Shown piece by piece: positions 1-11,883 of a stretch of 64,000 nt of DNA. The DNA lies in contig NC_060019.1 of the NCBI RefSeq assembly GCF_021134715.1, positions 930,001 through 994,000 on the forward strand. Direction: 5' to 3'. The notes below the pieces were generated by a model, which did not search any database, was not told the origin of the DNA, and worked only from the letters and a program-made list of their open reading frames with translations. Every line of letters starts with the position of its first letter. Positions within the stretch are counted from its first letter, which is position 1. Origin of the DNA: Daphnia pulex. Taxonomy: Eukaryota; Arthropoda; Branchiopoda; Diplostraca; Daphniidae. A program made the translations under genes and the position numbers.

Positions 1-1022
1 TTGATTCATTTCTGGGGGAGTGAGCTGGGGGGAAAGGGTTACGATGAACTTAGCTTTTGAGATAATAGAGGAGCGGAGATGAATTTGCGCGCCGGACTGC
101 TGGAGATAGCACAAAGAAAACTCGGAGTGAGAATAAGGCACGTCTTGCTTCCACCGTGGTCGCGACAGGACTCCGACAAATGGCTGTTGTTCTCAGACCA
201 GCTGGAACTAAAAGGTTGAGGGTGTCAGAAATAATCATATATGTTTGAAAACTCTCTTGAGTCTTGAAGAACTCAAATCAGACATTTACATCCCACTTTA
301 AACTTACGTAATATCGTGTTACCATGGTTTAAGAGTGATGACACATTTCAACATAATCTTCAAAGGTAAACGATTACTTGTATTCGTTAGATTTTTCAAA
401 TAATAACGAAACTTATTAGCACGAGTTTTGGTTCAGACTTCAGATCAAATGCAAGCAGAGTTTAAAACCGAGTACTAGCTGTAGACCGACCTCTTACCTA
501 ATTTGGATAAAGTTAGTCTGCTCTTCGCCACGTGATGCATTTCGCAAAGGTTGTTATTTATCGTGGATAAAAATTCAAATTTTTTTTAGATGACTAGATC
601 GCATAAGCACACGTTGGCATAAGCATAATATTTTTGAACGAATACACTTTTCTAAAAATTAAATTTAAACTTTCTTTTTTTGAAAAATAATCGGTAACAA
701 TCATTTTGAGTTATGACTATGTCTTGCAATTTTTGCAATGTCGTGGTACTTCTCATTTTCTCAATCTCAATTGTCATGTCTTTTATAACGAGACTTAATT
801 AACTAGCTTGTATATGTCTTACTCAGGTTCGGTTTGCCTTTTTGAATTTGCCGCGCGCCATCGAAAAAATCGCACTCTGCTGTTTTGTATCAAATTCAAA
901 TCTGGCAACATCTGTTGCAGACGAATTTGGTTTACCGCATTGGCTTCTAGCTCACGTGACACGTGTTTGACAGCCACCAAAAATTGTTTCTTTTCTGCAA
1001 TTGTTGATTTTGACTTAAAAAA
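1..1022. other. 5' flank, no gene recognised
   Basis: No convincing coding exon is visible here. Bases 1-240 are more GC-rich than the following 550 bases and could be the edge of a gene outside the window. Bases 240-800 are AT-rich. The last 200 bases are presumably the promoter and 5' leader of IMP4. Confidence 0.4.
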
Positions 1023-2335
1023 ATGGTAATTCAGTTGCCATAAAAAGTGTGTGAGATTCCAATTGATCAATAATTTTATCAATTTTGTGATTAGCTTCGC
1101 AGACAAGCTCGTTTACGCCGAGAGTATTTGTATCGAAAATCCTTAGAGGGACGACAGAAAGCCATTCAAGACAAAAAAGACCGTTTAAGACAGGCTCTTG
1201 AAGGTACATCCTTTACAGTTACATTTAATGAATATAAATGCTAATGATTATGTTTATTAGAGGGAAGGCCTATTGACACTGATCTAAAGAGACAGGCTAT
1301 TGAACTTCAAAAGTCTTTGGAATGGGAAGATGCTGGACCAGAAAGAGCAGCCCTTCTGGGTGGAACAGATACAGGTAAAATTCCTGAAATTTTTGTCTTG
1401 CATTTCAAATGCTCTTACAGAATATGAATATATGTTCTTTCCAGGTGGTGGGGGTACATCTCACATGGATGATGAATACAGGTGGGCGGGAGTGGAGGAT
1501 CCAAAAATCATGATAACAACATCTCATGATCCTTCTTCTCGTTTGAAGATGTTTGTTAAAGTAACTAAAACATTTTAATGATATTAAATGAATTATAATT
1601 CACAATTATTCCATCATAGGAGCTGAAACTGGTTTTCCCCAATTCACAGAGGCTTAATCGGGGCAATTATGAAATGAAACAGCTTTTGGATGCATGCAGA
1701 GCCAACAGTGTGACTGACTTCATTGTCGTTCACGAACATCGAGGTCAACCAAACGCTATCATCATTAGCCATTTGCCTTATGGTCCGACAGCCTACTTCA
1801 ACGTATCAGATGTCGTGATGCGTCACGATATCCCTGACATTGGCCCCATGTCTGAACAGTATCCACATCTTGTATTTCACAACATGAAAACTCCGTTGGG
1901 TCAGCGAGTCATGAACATTCTCAAGTATGAAACAACTTTGATCTTTTATTGACTGTTTTAGTTAAAAATTATACATGCGAAATTCATAGGTATCTTTTCC
2001 CGGTTCCGAAAGAAGACAGCAAACGAGTAATAACTTTTGCCAATCACGACGACTTCATTTCCTATCGCCATCATACCTACAAAAAAGGCGAGGCAGGAAA
2101 AGGCATTGAACTGAAGGAAGTTGGTCCACGTTTCCAGTTGCGACGTAAGCTATTTCTAGTTTCCTGCATTCATAATTCAAGACTGAACAGTTTTGTTTTG
2201 TTTTTAGTATATGATTTGAAGTTGGGAACCATCGACCAGGCAGATGCAGCAGACACAGAATGGGCATACAGGCCTTACATGAACACGACCAAGAAGCGAC
2301 GATTTCTTTCAGACGACGATGGTTGGAAAGCTTAA
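1023..2335 (+). CDS. IMP4: U3 snoRNP protein IMP4 (Brix domain)
   Basis: IMP4 is part of the MPP10-IMP3-IMP4 module of the U3 snoRNP, which acts in the nucleolus on early 18S rRNA processing. Exons read: 1023-1025, 1095-1203, 1261-1374, 1445-1560, 1620-1924, 1990-2144 and 2208-2335, with all phases closing. The product is basic at its start (MLRRQARLRREYLYRKS), then DDEYRWAGVEDPK, a Brix domain with ITTSHDPSSRLK, VVHEHRG, SHLPYGPTAYF and MRHDIPD, and ends in TKKRRFLSDDDGWKA. Length and motif order match animal IMP4 closely. Oddity: the first coding exon appears to be only the ATG, because the conserved LRRQARLRRE start follows directly after an AG acceptor preceded by an in-frame stop. Confident in identity; the exon 1 call rests on splice signals only. 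Confidence 0.95.
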
Positions 2336-2638
2336 TCAATTTTGATTTGTAAACTTACTCATGAAATAAGTACAAGTGGTGAAAATCATCGACGTGTTCA
2401 TAAATGGTCATTTTAATAACTCCGTGTGACTAGCACAAGAAAATAAACAAGAACTTATGAATAGTATGTGAACTGGATAGATGCGTTAAGAAAGGAGTAA
2501 TTTTTTGGGACAGACCTGTCCACTGAACAGTAGGAAATAGTGAAAGAAAGAGGAGCTAAATTTGAAGTTCTGTTATCTTTGCAACGAAAAAAAATATGTT
2601 GGGCGTTTCCAGAGGAGATTGTTTCCATCACGAGAAAA
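2336..2638. other. intergenic between convergent IMP4 and MINDY
   Basis: About 300 bases between the stop codons of IMP4 (+) and the MINDY gene (-). It must hold both 3' UTRs. An AATAAA-like signal (aaaataaac) lies near 2440 on the plus strand. No coding signal seen. Confidence 0.5.
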
Positions 2639-5600
2639 TCACAAGAAAGTGCACTGCAAACAAAATGAAATCAAGTTGGTAATTCAGAGATAAATCATAC
2701 ATAGCAATTTTCTTTATAAAAACTTACGTCTTTCTTCTTCGAGGGCTGAGGCGGTGGCGGTGAGCGCTGACCTGTAGCTGGTGGTGACTGCGAGCTAGCT
2801 GCTGCAGTTTCCCTCTCGACAGTTTCAGCCTCAGCGGCTTGTCTCTCTTCTTCTTGCTGCAACTGACGAGCCAACTCCAAACTGGAAAATAAATGTTACA
2901 AAATCCTATTATTCAGTTTCATTTATCAAGTACGTTATCTTTGAATGACTTACTCCATCAATTCTTGAGTAGTTTTTTCATCTTCGGCCAACGTTTTAGC
3001 GACATCCTCCCCTACATCTCGAACGACTTCTTCTTGAACAGCTGCGGGCTGCTCTTGTTGCTGCTCCTCTTGGAGAGACAAGGCCACTAAGAAACTAAAC
3101 CAAAAGGATTTCAAGAACACATTAAACCCGGTTCCAATTGACCAGAGACACAATTTGAGACTACTCATGATCAATCTGTTGCTCGGCGGTCAATTGAGCG
3201 GATGTATTGGGGGAAGCAGAGTCGCCGCTGGGTGCGAGTTCTGGCTTGGGTGGAACTGTGCGGAAATGACTATCGACAAACTGGCCGTCACCATCGATGC
3301 TGCCCAGAGTTTCCCAGACCACGCTAGATTCACCAAGAAATCCTTGGTCAGTCACCAACTGCAACAGCTCCTTTTGACGCTGTAAAAAAAACATTTAAAG
3401 ATTAACGCACAGAAATAAAATTAAGAAAAAAAAACTGAATTACTTTGTAAATAGTACTGAAATGATTGTTGCGGAATAGCACCCCGATTTCATCGTCTTC
3501 CATAGAAGTTGTAAGCTCGCTAAGTCCATGATAGGTTAGTTGTGATGCGCTACGTTCCAAAAAGTTTTCAATCACCAAAGCCTCGAGCACTGCGTTTTCG
3601 TCATTGGAACACTTTTGACTGATCACTTTCTCCACCAGCTGATTGTAGCCAGCTTGACCTGATTTCAATAAATGTAAAATTTCAGATGTTACGTAAAAGT
3701 CAGAAATATCCCATAAAATTAACTTACCAACGGCTGCTACTACTTCTGGAGTTTGCGGATCGACTAACCAGCCGTGAAAGAGGGGAATTCGTAGCAAATC
3801 AAAAATGATGCATTCAGGCGTATACTCAAAATCACGAACGCCGGTAAACTTGACATTGACGTCCAATCCAGTCTGCAACTTTGGAAGAACGGCCATTGCG
3901 TCATGCATGTTCTGCTCATAGTTAAGGCGAACCTCCCCACTGAGATTCTTAGGAACACTTTCAAGCATTGCATCGCCAATGTACTCCATCAGCTTTGCAG
4001 CCGAAACGATCTCTAAATGAGTTGGCAGCGTGATCTGACGTCGGAGTAGCAGGACGTTAATAATAGCTACCAAGGGGCAGGGACCATTTTCATTTTGCGT
4101 CACAATTCCGACATTCTTGTCCTTAAATTGAATGTTCTTGATATGATGAAGCATATCACCAGGTGGAGTAGTTTCCACTTTTGAAGAAGGCGACGACGAC
4201 GAAATTGGGAGTGCTGTTGGGGGAGTCGGACTCCTTGCTTGAACGTCAGAGTTCATTACTGGACTTGCAGATTCCACCGTGGCGATAGTTGCTAAAGACA
4301 CAGCCTCTTGTATAGGGTCGCACATGGGAACATCAACGATCTCTTCACTTTTAGATTCTTCGACTTTGATCTCGGACGATTCGTTGATTTCGGCGGACTG
4401 ACTGACGTGATCAACTTCACTAGCAACTGCCACAGGTTGTGGAATGACATCTTTTGGCTCCATGTCAATTATTTCTTTGCGCGTGTTCATCTCTGGCTCA
4501 GGCATGGGAGTTGCTTGAACTATTTCAGTTTGCACCTTAGGAATTTGTTCTTCCATAGCTACGGGAATATTTTCTTCATTTACAACTGGAGTGGTTTCTT
4601 GTTCCATTGCTGCCGGAATATTTTCTTGTTCCATTGCTGCCGGAATATTTTCTTGATCCATTGCTACCGGAATATTTTCTTTTTCCACAGCTACAGGAGT
4701 ACTTTCTTGTTCCATTGCTACGGGAACCTTTTCTTCTGCAACAGCTTCCGGAACCTTTTCTTCCGCAACAGCTTCCGAAACCTTTTCTGCTTCAACTGCT
4801 TTCGGAATCATTTCTTCTTCAACAGTTACCTCTGCCTTTTCTTCTTTAACTGCTACTGGAACTTTTTCTTCTTCAACTGCAGTGGAAACTTTCTCTTCCT
4901 CCATTATTATTTCATTTCCTTGAATGAGCGGGTCATCTTTTTGCAAATCAATTGGTTGAGCTGTTTGACGTTCTCCATCAGGACCTGTTTCTTGGAATAA
5001 GGTGTCGTTCTTCTGCTCAGTAACTTCATCTTTGCCTTCTTTAAGCTCAGCTTCAGCATGGAATGTTTGATCTTTACTCGGCTCAGTTTCTTGGATTGAC
5101 AGTCCTGACATTATCTGGTCAAGGCTTTCTTCCACTGCTTGGTTACTTAATTTTTCATCAGTCGCTGGTGGATTTTCAACTGAATGAGTTTCTTGTCTGG
5201 GTTCTTCTTCCTGCTTAGCCATGTGTACTTCTTGATGTCCAGAGGATTTTTTGCCATCATGTCCATCTTCTGTTACCAACAAGTTTTCATCAACCTTTTC
5301 TTCAATGGGTGTATTGGTTACCTGTTTAACTGTTGATGGCTGTTCAACCAAGGGGGTATCTTGTTGATTCTTTTCATCATGTACCAACTTCAGTTCTTCT
5401 GACTGGCCAGTTTTGCCATCATTTGCATCTCCTTCATCTTTCGTAAGCAAGTTCTCTTCAATGCTTTCTTCCTTCTTCTCTTCTACTGGTTTCTCTTGTT
5501 TTTCAGGTGAAGGTACATTAACAGTCAATGGAATTTTTTGCTCTTGCTTTTCTTGCTCCTCAACCTTGTCAACACCCTCTTGCTTAGTGGTAGTCACACC

Positions 5601-5918
5601 ATCATTGTCACAATTTCCTTCTCCATCATCTGTCATAAATAGGTTCTTTTCAACACTTACGTCAGATTCATTGTGCTTTTCAGGTGATTTTGCTCTTTCT
5701 GACAAGTTTGTTTGAGATTGAATGGATTCGTCTTGCTGTGACTTGTCCACTTCTTCCTGTGTACTGGAGTGACTATCAAACAAAATGTGCTGTTCTGGGC
5801 GGGGCTGGTCCTCAATCTTCCACTCAGAATTAGGTTTTTCCACTTCTTGTGCATTTGCAGAATTTGGACTGCCAGACTCTACCACCCAGTTAGGGGACGT
5901 CGACGTGACATGATCCAT
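2639..5918 (-). CDS. MINDY: MINDY-family K48 deubiquitinase (FAM63-like), prenylation-type tail
   Basis: MINDY enzymes are cysteine proteases that trim long K48-linked ubiquitin chains. Exons: 3728-5918, 3444-3658, 3165-3379, 2954-3094, 2728-2881, 2639-2653 (phases close; 976 residues). Residues 1-590 are an acidic, Glu/Lys/Pro/Val-rich low-complexity arm with a degenerate 10-11-residue repeat. The catalytic domain follows: NENGPCPLVAIINVLLL holds the catalytic Cys, and RNNHFSTIYK the catalytic His. Then LVTDQGFLGE, a ubiquitin-interacting-type helix IDHDFLVALSLQEEQ, and the conserved LELARQLQQEE helix. The 15-base last exon gives DCTFL-stop, a CaaX-like end comparable with the ...SDC-tail of vertebrate MINDY1/2, so membrane anchoring is likely. 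The 69-base intron at 3659-3727 is a multiple of three without a stop, so its retention would silently insert 23 residues. Divergent from ATG4. Confidence 0.93.
4550..4910 (-). repeat. coding minisatellite, ~30-33-bp units
   Basis: Tandem units of 30 or 33 bases inside the MINDY first exon encode variants of EKVPVAV, ENIPAAMEQ and EENIPVAM. Units near 4600-4660 are almost identical to each other, while the outer ones have diverged. The period stays a multiple of three, so the reading frame is kept. Confidence 0.85.
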
Positions 5919-6586
5919 TTCGTGAAAATAATGGTTTGACTGCTAACCTAACCTATTGAAAAATTCAAAACAAGGTTAATCATTTGAATTTGTCATCTAA
6001 TTTCAACTAGGTTTACGGAATCATTACTTGGTTGAGAGATCAAATATTGAATACAACTATCGCTTTAACGATGCTGGAACGAGTTTGAGGGAGTTTAAGA
6101 CACTGAAATTTATCTCTACCTAATGGGCGATTCTGACTCAGAAACGTCCATGAAATTTTTTCTACTTTATTAATTTTCTTCACCACAAGCAGCTGAGTTT
6201 ACAGCGTTGTCATCCAACATTGTTGTGTCGCCAATGGATATTAAAAAGACTTGATTATTAAACTATTAATTATTGTTTTATTTCATAAATTTAGAGAAAA
6301 AAATTTAAATGTTTGATTTACTGATATAATTTTTCTTATTAATAAATTGCGCCGTGATGCAAATAAGGCAAGGAATTTGCATTAAAGGTGGCGCTACTTG
6401 TAAAAAAAACGTTGTTTTCGTTTTCAACTTTTTATCGAGTTTTGACATTGAATTATTTTGCAAATCCACATGTCCTTAATGATTCATTCCTTTCTCTTTC
6501 TAGTACAATTGTGGCTGTGATAGAATAGAGCAATGTTGCGTTGATTTGTGGTCAACCCTTTTACAAGTTTTTCTTAAGCAATATAA
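5919..6586. promoter_or_regulatory. shared divergent promoter region MINDY / ATG4
   Basis: 668 bases separate the start codons of MINDY (-) and ATG4 (+), which point away from each other. The interval probably holds both promoters and leaders. No clear TATA box was found at either side. It is AT-rich around 6240-6340. Confidence 0.5.
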
Positions 6587-8346
6587 ATGGCTTTTTCGAG
6601 ACGATCCGTAGCAGTTGAAAGTAATAAACATTCGTATCAGAATTTATCGTTAGAACAATCCCAGCAACTTCTGCTTAGTGACAGCCATAGTAGCACAGAA
6701 TCTCCAAACAACCAAGATGCAGAGCAGTGTTCACGCAATATAACTGAAGAAGAAGCAAAAGAGCCAGAAGATGGAGATAGAGTGAAGACAAAGCTTATTA
6801 CTATGTGGAACAATGTACGCTACAGCTGGAACTTCAAGACCAAAACTCACTTTTCTAAGGATTCCCCAATCTGGCTGCTTGGGAGGATCTATCATCAGTC
6901 GCACAAAACTGATGACAGCTCAAGTTTACCTACAAACAATTTTGAGGCTTTAAAGGGTGATTTTTTCTCAAGAATATGGTAATATTTCAACATATTGATT
7001 TTTTCTTTCTCCCTAAGAAACTCCATGTTCTTTTTTACATTTTATTTCCAGGTTGACTTATCGAAAAGAATTTCCTGTTTTAAATGGTTCCTATTATACT
7101 AGTGATTGTGGCTGGGGCTGCATGTTAAGGAGTGGGCAAATGCTGTTGGCCCAAGCACTTGTCTGTCATTTTCTGGGTCGTGACTGGAGATGGAATGAAA
7201 GTGGAGCTCAAGAACAACAGACTTTACAGGAATCCCTTCACAGAATGATTGTTCAGTGGTTTGGAGACAAACCATCTCCAGCATGCCCCCTATCTATTCA
7301 CCAAATGGTCTCACAAGGTCACATATCAGCAGGGAAGAGACCAGGAGACTGGTATGGACCATCATCTGTATCATATATAATCAAGTAAGCTAAACAATCT
7401 TTTGTGTGGGAAACATTAAATTCATTTTTTCAATGTTTATTCAGGCAAATTTTACAAAGAGCCACTGACACATATCCTGAACTTGATACATTAAGAGTTT
7501 ATATAGCACAGGATTGCACAGGTATAATTGTTTTTAAGTTTCTTATAGTATAGTCAGCAGCTTTAAAAGATGGTATTTTCTTTTGCAGTATATTTAGATG
7601 ACGTCAAGCAATCCTGTTCGAAAATTTGCAATTATGAATGCGAGGAAACCGACTACGAATTGATCGACGATCAATGGAAGTCGCTCATACTTCTCATCCC
7701 TTTACGTCTGGGCGGTGAACGGATGAATCCTACTTACGATTCTTGTCTTAAGGTTGTATACCTCGTGTTATCAGACTTATCTTGTAAATTTTTATTAAAT
7801 ATTGCGTTCTTTAGGGTCTATTGTCGTTGGAGCAATGCATTGGCATCATCGGCGGTAAACCCAAACACTCTCAGTACTTTATTGGTTGGCAAGGTACAAT
7901 CATTCCACGTTATTTGTCGTGGATTAAAAATTACCAACTTTCAATTCCTTTCAACAGATGATTATCTCATTCATCTGGATCCGCACAATTGCCAAGAAAT
8001 GGTAGACGTGCTGATCCCCAACTTTAATCTCAAATCGTTTCATTGTCACGAACTTCGCAAGACGGCTCTCAAACAAGTGGATCCTTCCTGCTGCGTTGGA
8101 TTTTATCTGCGCTCGCAAAGAGAGTTTGACGAATTCCGTCGCAATGTCCAGCACTATTTGGTGCCACCGCAGAGCAAAGGTGACTATCCGATCTTTGCCT
8201 TCAGCAGCGGAAGCAGTCCGCACGTCGACGACGCCTGGTTCCAGCAGAATGACGACAGTCTATCATCTTCCGCTGCGAGACCGTCGTCAACTTGCGGTCC
8301 ATCGACCGCAGGCGATAATTATCTTGACGATTTCGAAATCCTCTGA
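6587..8346 (+). CDS. Atg4: autophagy cysteine protease ATG4 (ATG4C/D type)
   Basis: ATG4 processes and delipidates ATG8/LC3 proteins in autophagosome formation. Exons: 6587-6978, 7052-7384, 7445-7521, 7589-7752, 7815-7893, 7958-8346; phases close to give 477 residues, like human ATG4D (about 474). The catalytic Cys is in [15 protein letters not shown], and the Asp-His pair in [28 protein letters not shown] and [11 protein letters not shown] are family blocks. The N-terminal segment [17 protein letters not shown] and [13 protein letters not shown] group it with ATG4C/D rather than ATG4A/B. The protein ends in DDFEIL, a C-terminal LIR-type motif that binds ATG8. All introns are short (59-73 bases). 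Confidence 0.95.
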
Positions 8347-8609
8347 ATCCTACACAGACACAAGAAAATATCCCTTTTTTCTGAAAAAAACTAAGTACTA
8401 CCGTTGACAGTATCACCAGAATTTCTTGTAACTGCCTACTTATTATCTATACTAAGATCGGACCTTTATTCCTTCACCCAATTGTACAGAATATCGAATA
8501 CAACGTCTATGTTGATAACATTAACCACAAGTGCCAAAAAGGAAACAAAACATGGTTGACATGTCGGTAGCGTCATAACTGAATTTAATTTATTCAATTT
8601 AATTTATTT

Positions 8610-10197
8610 TTAGTCTAGGGCGATAAAGCTTCGGGGACTCGAATGGGGTGTTCTTAAAGGGCTGCCAATACTGAAGACTTCTTCTATGGAAACGGAACCG
8701 AAAGGGATGAACAGGTCGGATGAAATTTGCTCCTCGTAGACTTCGGATTGGGACCCAGTGGTGGCGGTGACTTCGTAGGATTGTTGCTCCTGGCACGTTT
8801 CCTCGGTGGAAGGCGCGATAACGTCCGAATAAAAATTCTCTTCGTAAGTGTCTTCGTTGGACGTGAATCCTGGACCGAGAACATCACAGGACGGCTGCTC
8901 GTCGTCCACCGATTGACTGGAAACGGTCGCCGCCAATTCCGTCGCACTCAGCGCCTTTGCCCGTTTTAGCGAACTGCGTCTCCTCGATGGATAGTGTTGG
9001 TTATCCTGGCTCCTTTCTGTGAATTCAATCGAGAGTTTAACAGACAACAATTTCAATTAATTAACAAACAACCAACCTATTCCGCATTCTTGACTGCTGT
9101 TTATGAATTGCCTGTGGTGACTTTTGGGCCAGACGGTGAACAATTCCGGGTCGGCAAAAGGAGCCGATTTCTCACACACTTGACACTGTTCTCCTCCTTG
9201 AACAGATCTCAAGACAAATGCTCCAATCGGACCACCAACTCGGGTCGGCACGTGGATGTTCCGGGCGTTTTCGCAGCAGCCGCTGAGTCGGGCGTGTCGG
9301 ACTCCATCGATGAAGAAAGTCAGACTAAAAGTAAATCCCGGTTGACGTCGGGAAACGATGGCAAAGTCTTCGCCGATACGCAATTCGGCCACGAAGACGA
9401 GAGCGTTGGCACCGCCTAACGGTTGCTGTTCAATGCGGATGCTGTGCATCCGGGCGGATGAAACCGGCGTCTTGTGGTAACTGCTCGGGCGCGGCTTCGA
9501 AGGATTGCCAGTAAACTGGAACCACAAGACGCATCGAGGAGCTTTAGGCTGTTTGGGTTGCGAATGGTTGACACTCAAACTCTTGGTGACGACCGGAAAT
9601 GTGCTGGAACTGGGTCGATTAAAGGCCACCACAGTCGGATTGGCGCAGACACTGTTGGACGGGACGAATTTACGCCACCAGGCGTAATGAGCACTCCGTT
9701 GTTGTAGCCACTCTTCAACGTGATCAATCTAATTATTCCACCAATAAATAAAAATAATTTCAAAATTGAATTCCACCAAATGAAAAGTAAAAAATTGAAC
9801 TCACTTCGGTGACGGGTTTGTTGTTTCGAATTGTAATTTTGACTGTGGGGGTGTTGCTGAACCGAGATTTCTTCTTGGTCTTCTTGTAGTTCTTACCTCT
9901 TTTGCTGGTGCTGGATGAACAAGTCGCTTTGGAAGGTGAGCCGTTGATCTGATCGACGAGTAACGAAGCGAAACTGACCGTCAAACTCTCGACGGGCTGT
10001 TGCCGATAGGGACTGCTCTTGGTTGGACGTGAAGACGATTTGACTATGGGCCGGATGCGATGGACGGGCGACGATTCGGACGTCGACGTGTGTTGATTCA
10101 TCTCCCGCTGAAGATGGACCCAACGTTCGACGATATCGGACGGCGTTGTCGACCTGGGCGAAGACGACGAGATTGGTCGGTTGCAATCGTCTTCCAT
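8610..10197 (-). CDS. DUF4590 / ERICH3-like protein
   Basis: Exons: 9805-10197, 9077-9728, 8610-9016 (phases close; 483 residues). The central block (about residues 190-310) matches the DUF4590 pattern known from vertebrate glutamate-rich protein 3: GGANALVFVAEL, then ISRRHHGF-like VSRRQPGFTFSLTFF, then GCCE, VGGPIGAFVLRSV and a CxxC (QCQVCEKSAPF). The flanks are low complexity: a Ser/Thr-rich N-terminus (HRIRPIVKSSSRPTKSS) and an acidic C-terminus. Function is not established; ERICH3 is linked to cilia in vertebrates. The 10197 ATG is the first in frame, but an AG just upstream could be a splice acceptor, so extra 5' exons are possible. Convergent with ATG4. Confidence 0.7.
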
Positions 10198-11883
10198 TCC
10201 GGAATCAACTAACACAAAGGCTGCAGGCCAATCTGAAGAAATCTAAAGAAGCAAGAAGAAGTTACCGTTAGGTTTGTCAGTAAAGCCTTTGAATTGCACA
10301 CAGGCGACTACGTGACTGTTTAATCGATGGCCTCCATTTTCTACAGCTGAGGCTGGTTTTTTGTAATACTTGGCACTTGAGAAAAACGTTAGTGAAGAGA
10401 GTGTCAAAATGTGATTACACGGCTGTCAAAAAATTCGCGACAGATTGCGACGTATTAGCCTTCACGATGATGAATGAAACAACACGAAAAAAGGTGTACA
10501 ATATGATTAGATAAGGCGATACATACAAATCGTGCTGCTCGGCTGCGTTTTCCTTTGAAGCTAGTTATCCATCATTGTAGTTATGGAATGGTTTGATCAA
10601 TATCACTGTAGCACAGTAGCACACCGCCCTGCTTAATCTATACTAGGATACTATCTATACGCCGATCGACATAATATACACGCGTACGTTCTTTCCACAA
10701 TTGCATTTAGAGAGTCTAGGCCATTGGTAATAATCACACCATTTACATAAAAGAGCTTTAATGTGGTTTTGAAATACCACGGGTTGTTAAACGGGTCTTG
10801 ATATTGATAATAAAATCGTGAAAACGTGTAAAACTTTTTATGGTCGATAAAAACAACGCTCTAAGAAACGGGATGAAAAATACATCGGTGGATAGTGAGC
10901 CGTGAGCAAACAGATGGGAAATAATAATAAATAAATGGGGTTGTAGTGGGAGTGAGGGTTGCGATATTAATTTGGTTCCGAACGAAATCGGGCGTAACGA
11001 TCGTTCCTCATTAAATACGTGATGAAAATTCGCTAGGCCAATTGAAGTTGTACCCAATGCTACATAGTGTAGGAGAATAGCTGAAACTAAACTTTTTTGT
11101 TCGTTAAGCGGGGAATCTTTAAATAGCATTTTATTACAAGTGTAATAAGAAAAAATAGATCACTGCGCCAATTTTACGAGAATGATGTCAAAATTGCCAC
11201 AATTGATTGAGAATGATGTGATTTCATATTTAACTGTATAAAACGCGGCTTGGCGTTGTTATAAAGCAAAAAGCACGTACAAACGATTAATGAGTTATAG
11301 TACGCGATTAAAATGTTATTGCATTTCCGTGCCTGTCATCAATTGCCCTGCCGTGTGCACAATCTGCAGCTGCTATTCCTTGGAAGCAAGATTTCGATTT
11401 CATCGTTATGATCCCGGGAAGTAGAAAGCAGATGGAAACGCAGAAGCGACGTTTGTTAAAGAAACGGAATAAAGACGTTGATATAGGGAGAAAGTGAAAA
11501 GAAAATGCCATTGCAGATTTACAAGAGCAGAGAGAAGGGTCGAACGAATCGTCGCGGAAGGTTGTCGCGGAGGCTGGCGGCCAACATCTATACGTCAGTG
11601 TTCCTCGACTGGATAGGATTTGATTGTGATAGGTACGTAATATTTTCTCTCATTGACGACCCATAGCAATAATTTTTCCAGACTTAGTTGAATTACCATT
11701 CTATATCTATTTAGATTAGAAAACGTCTGGTGAGAGGCGGTAAAGTTTGAAACAACTAAGAGGAAAGTCCAAGGGTTAACAAACGTCGTCGCCTTTTTGA
11801 AAAGGCGACATCCTCTTGGTTAGTCTGCTGGCCGAGTGCAAGAAGTAAACATCAAACCATTTGGCAAAAATAAACAACGAAAA
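10198..11883. other. 1.7-kb intergenic region with duplicated blocks
   Basis: Lies between two divergent genes (DUF4590-like and RMND5), so it should carry both promoters. No coding exon recognised. Bases 11320-11480 resemble 21000-21115 (shared cttggaa..caagatttcgattt and gcagatggaaacg), and 11690-11745 resemble 23345-23400 (ctatttagattagaaaac). These are parts of the segmental duplication that also includes module R2. Confidence 0.55.

Noticed and set aside
4308-5000. 230-residue plus-strand frame rich in Phe/Asn/Leu
   Set aside because: Antisense shadow of the repetitive acidic arm of MINDY; the repeat period of three keeps the antisense frame open by chance.
10758-11129. 123-residue minus-strand frame
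   Set aside because: No recognisable motif, AT-rich composition, and no copy in the related duplicated region.
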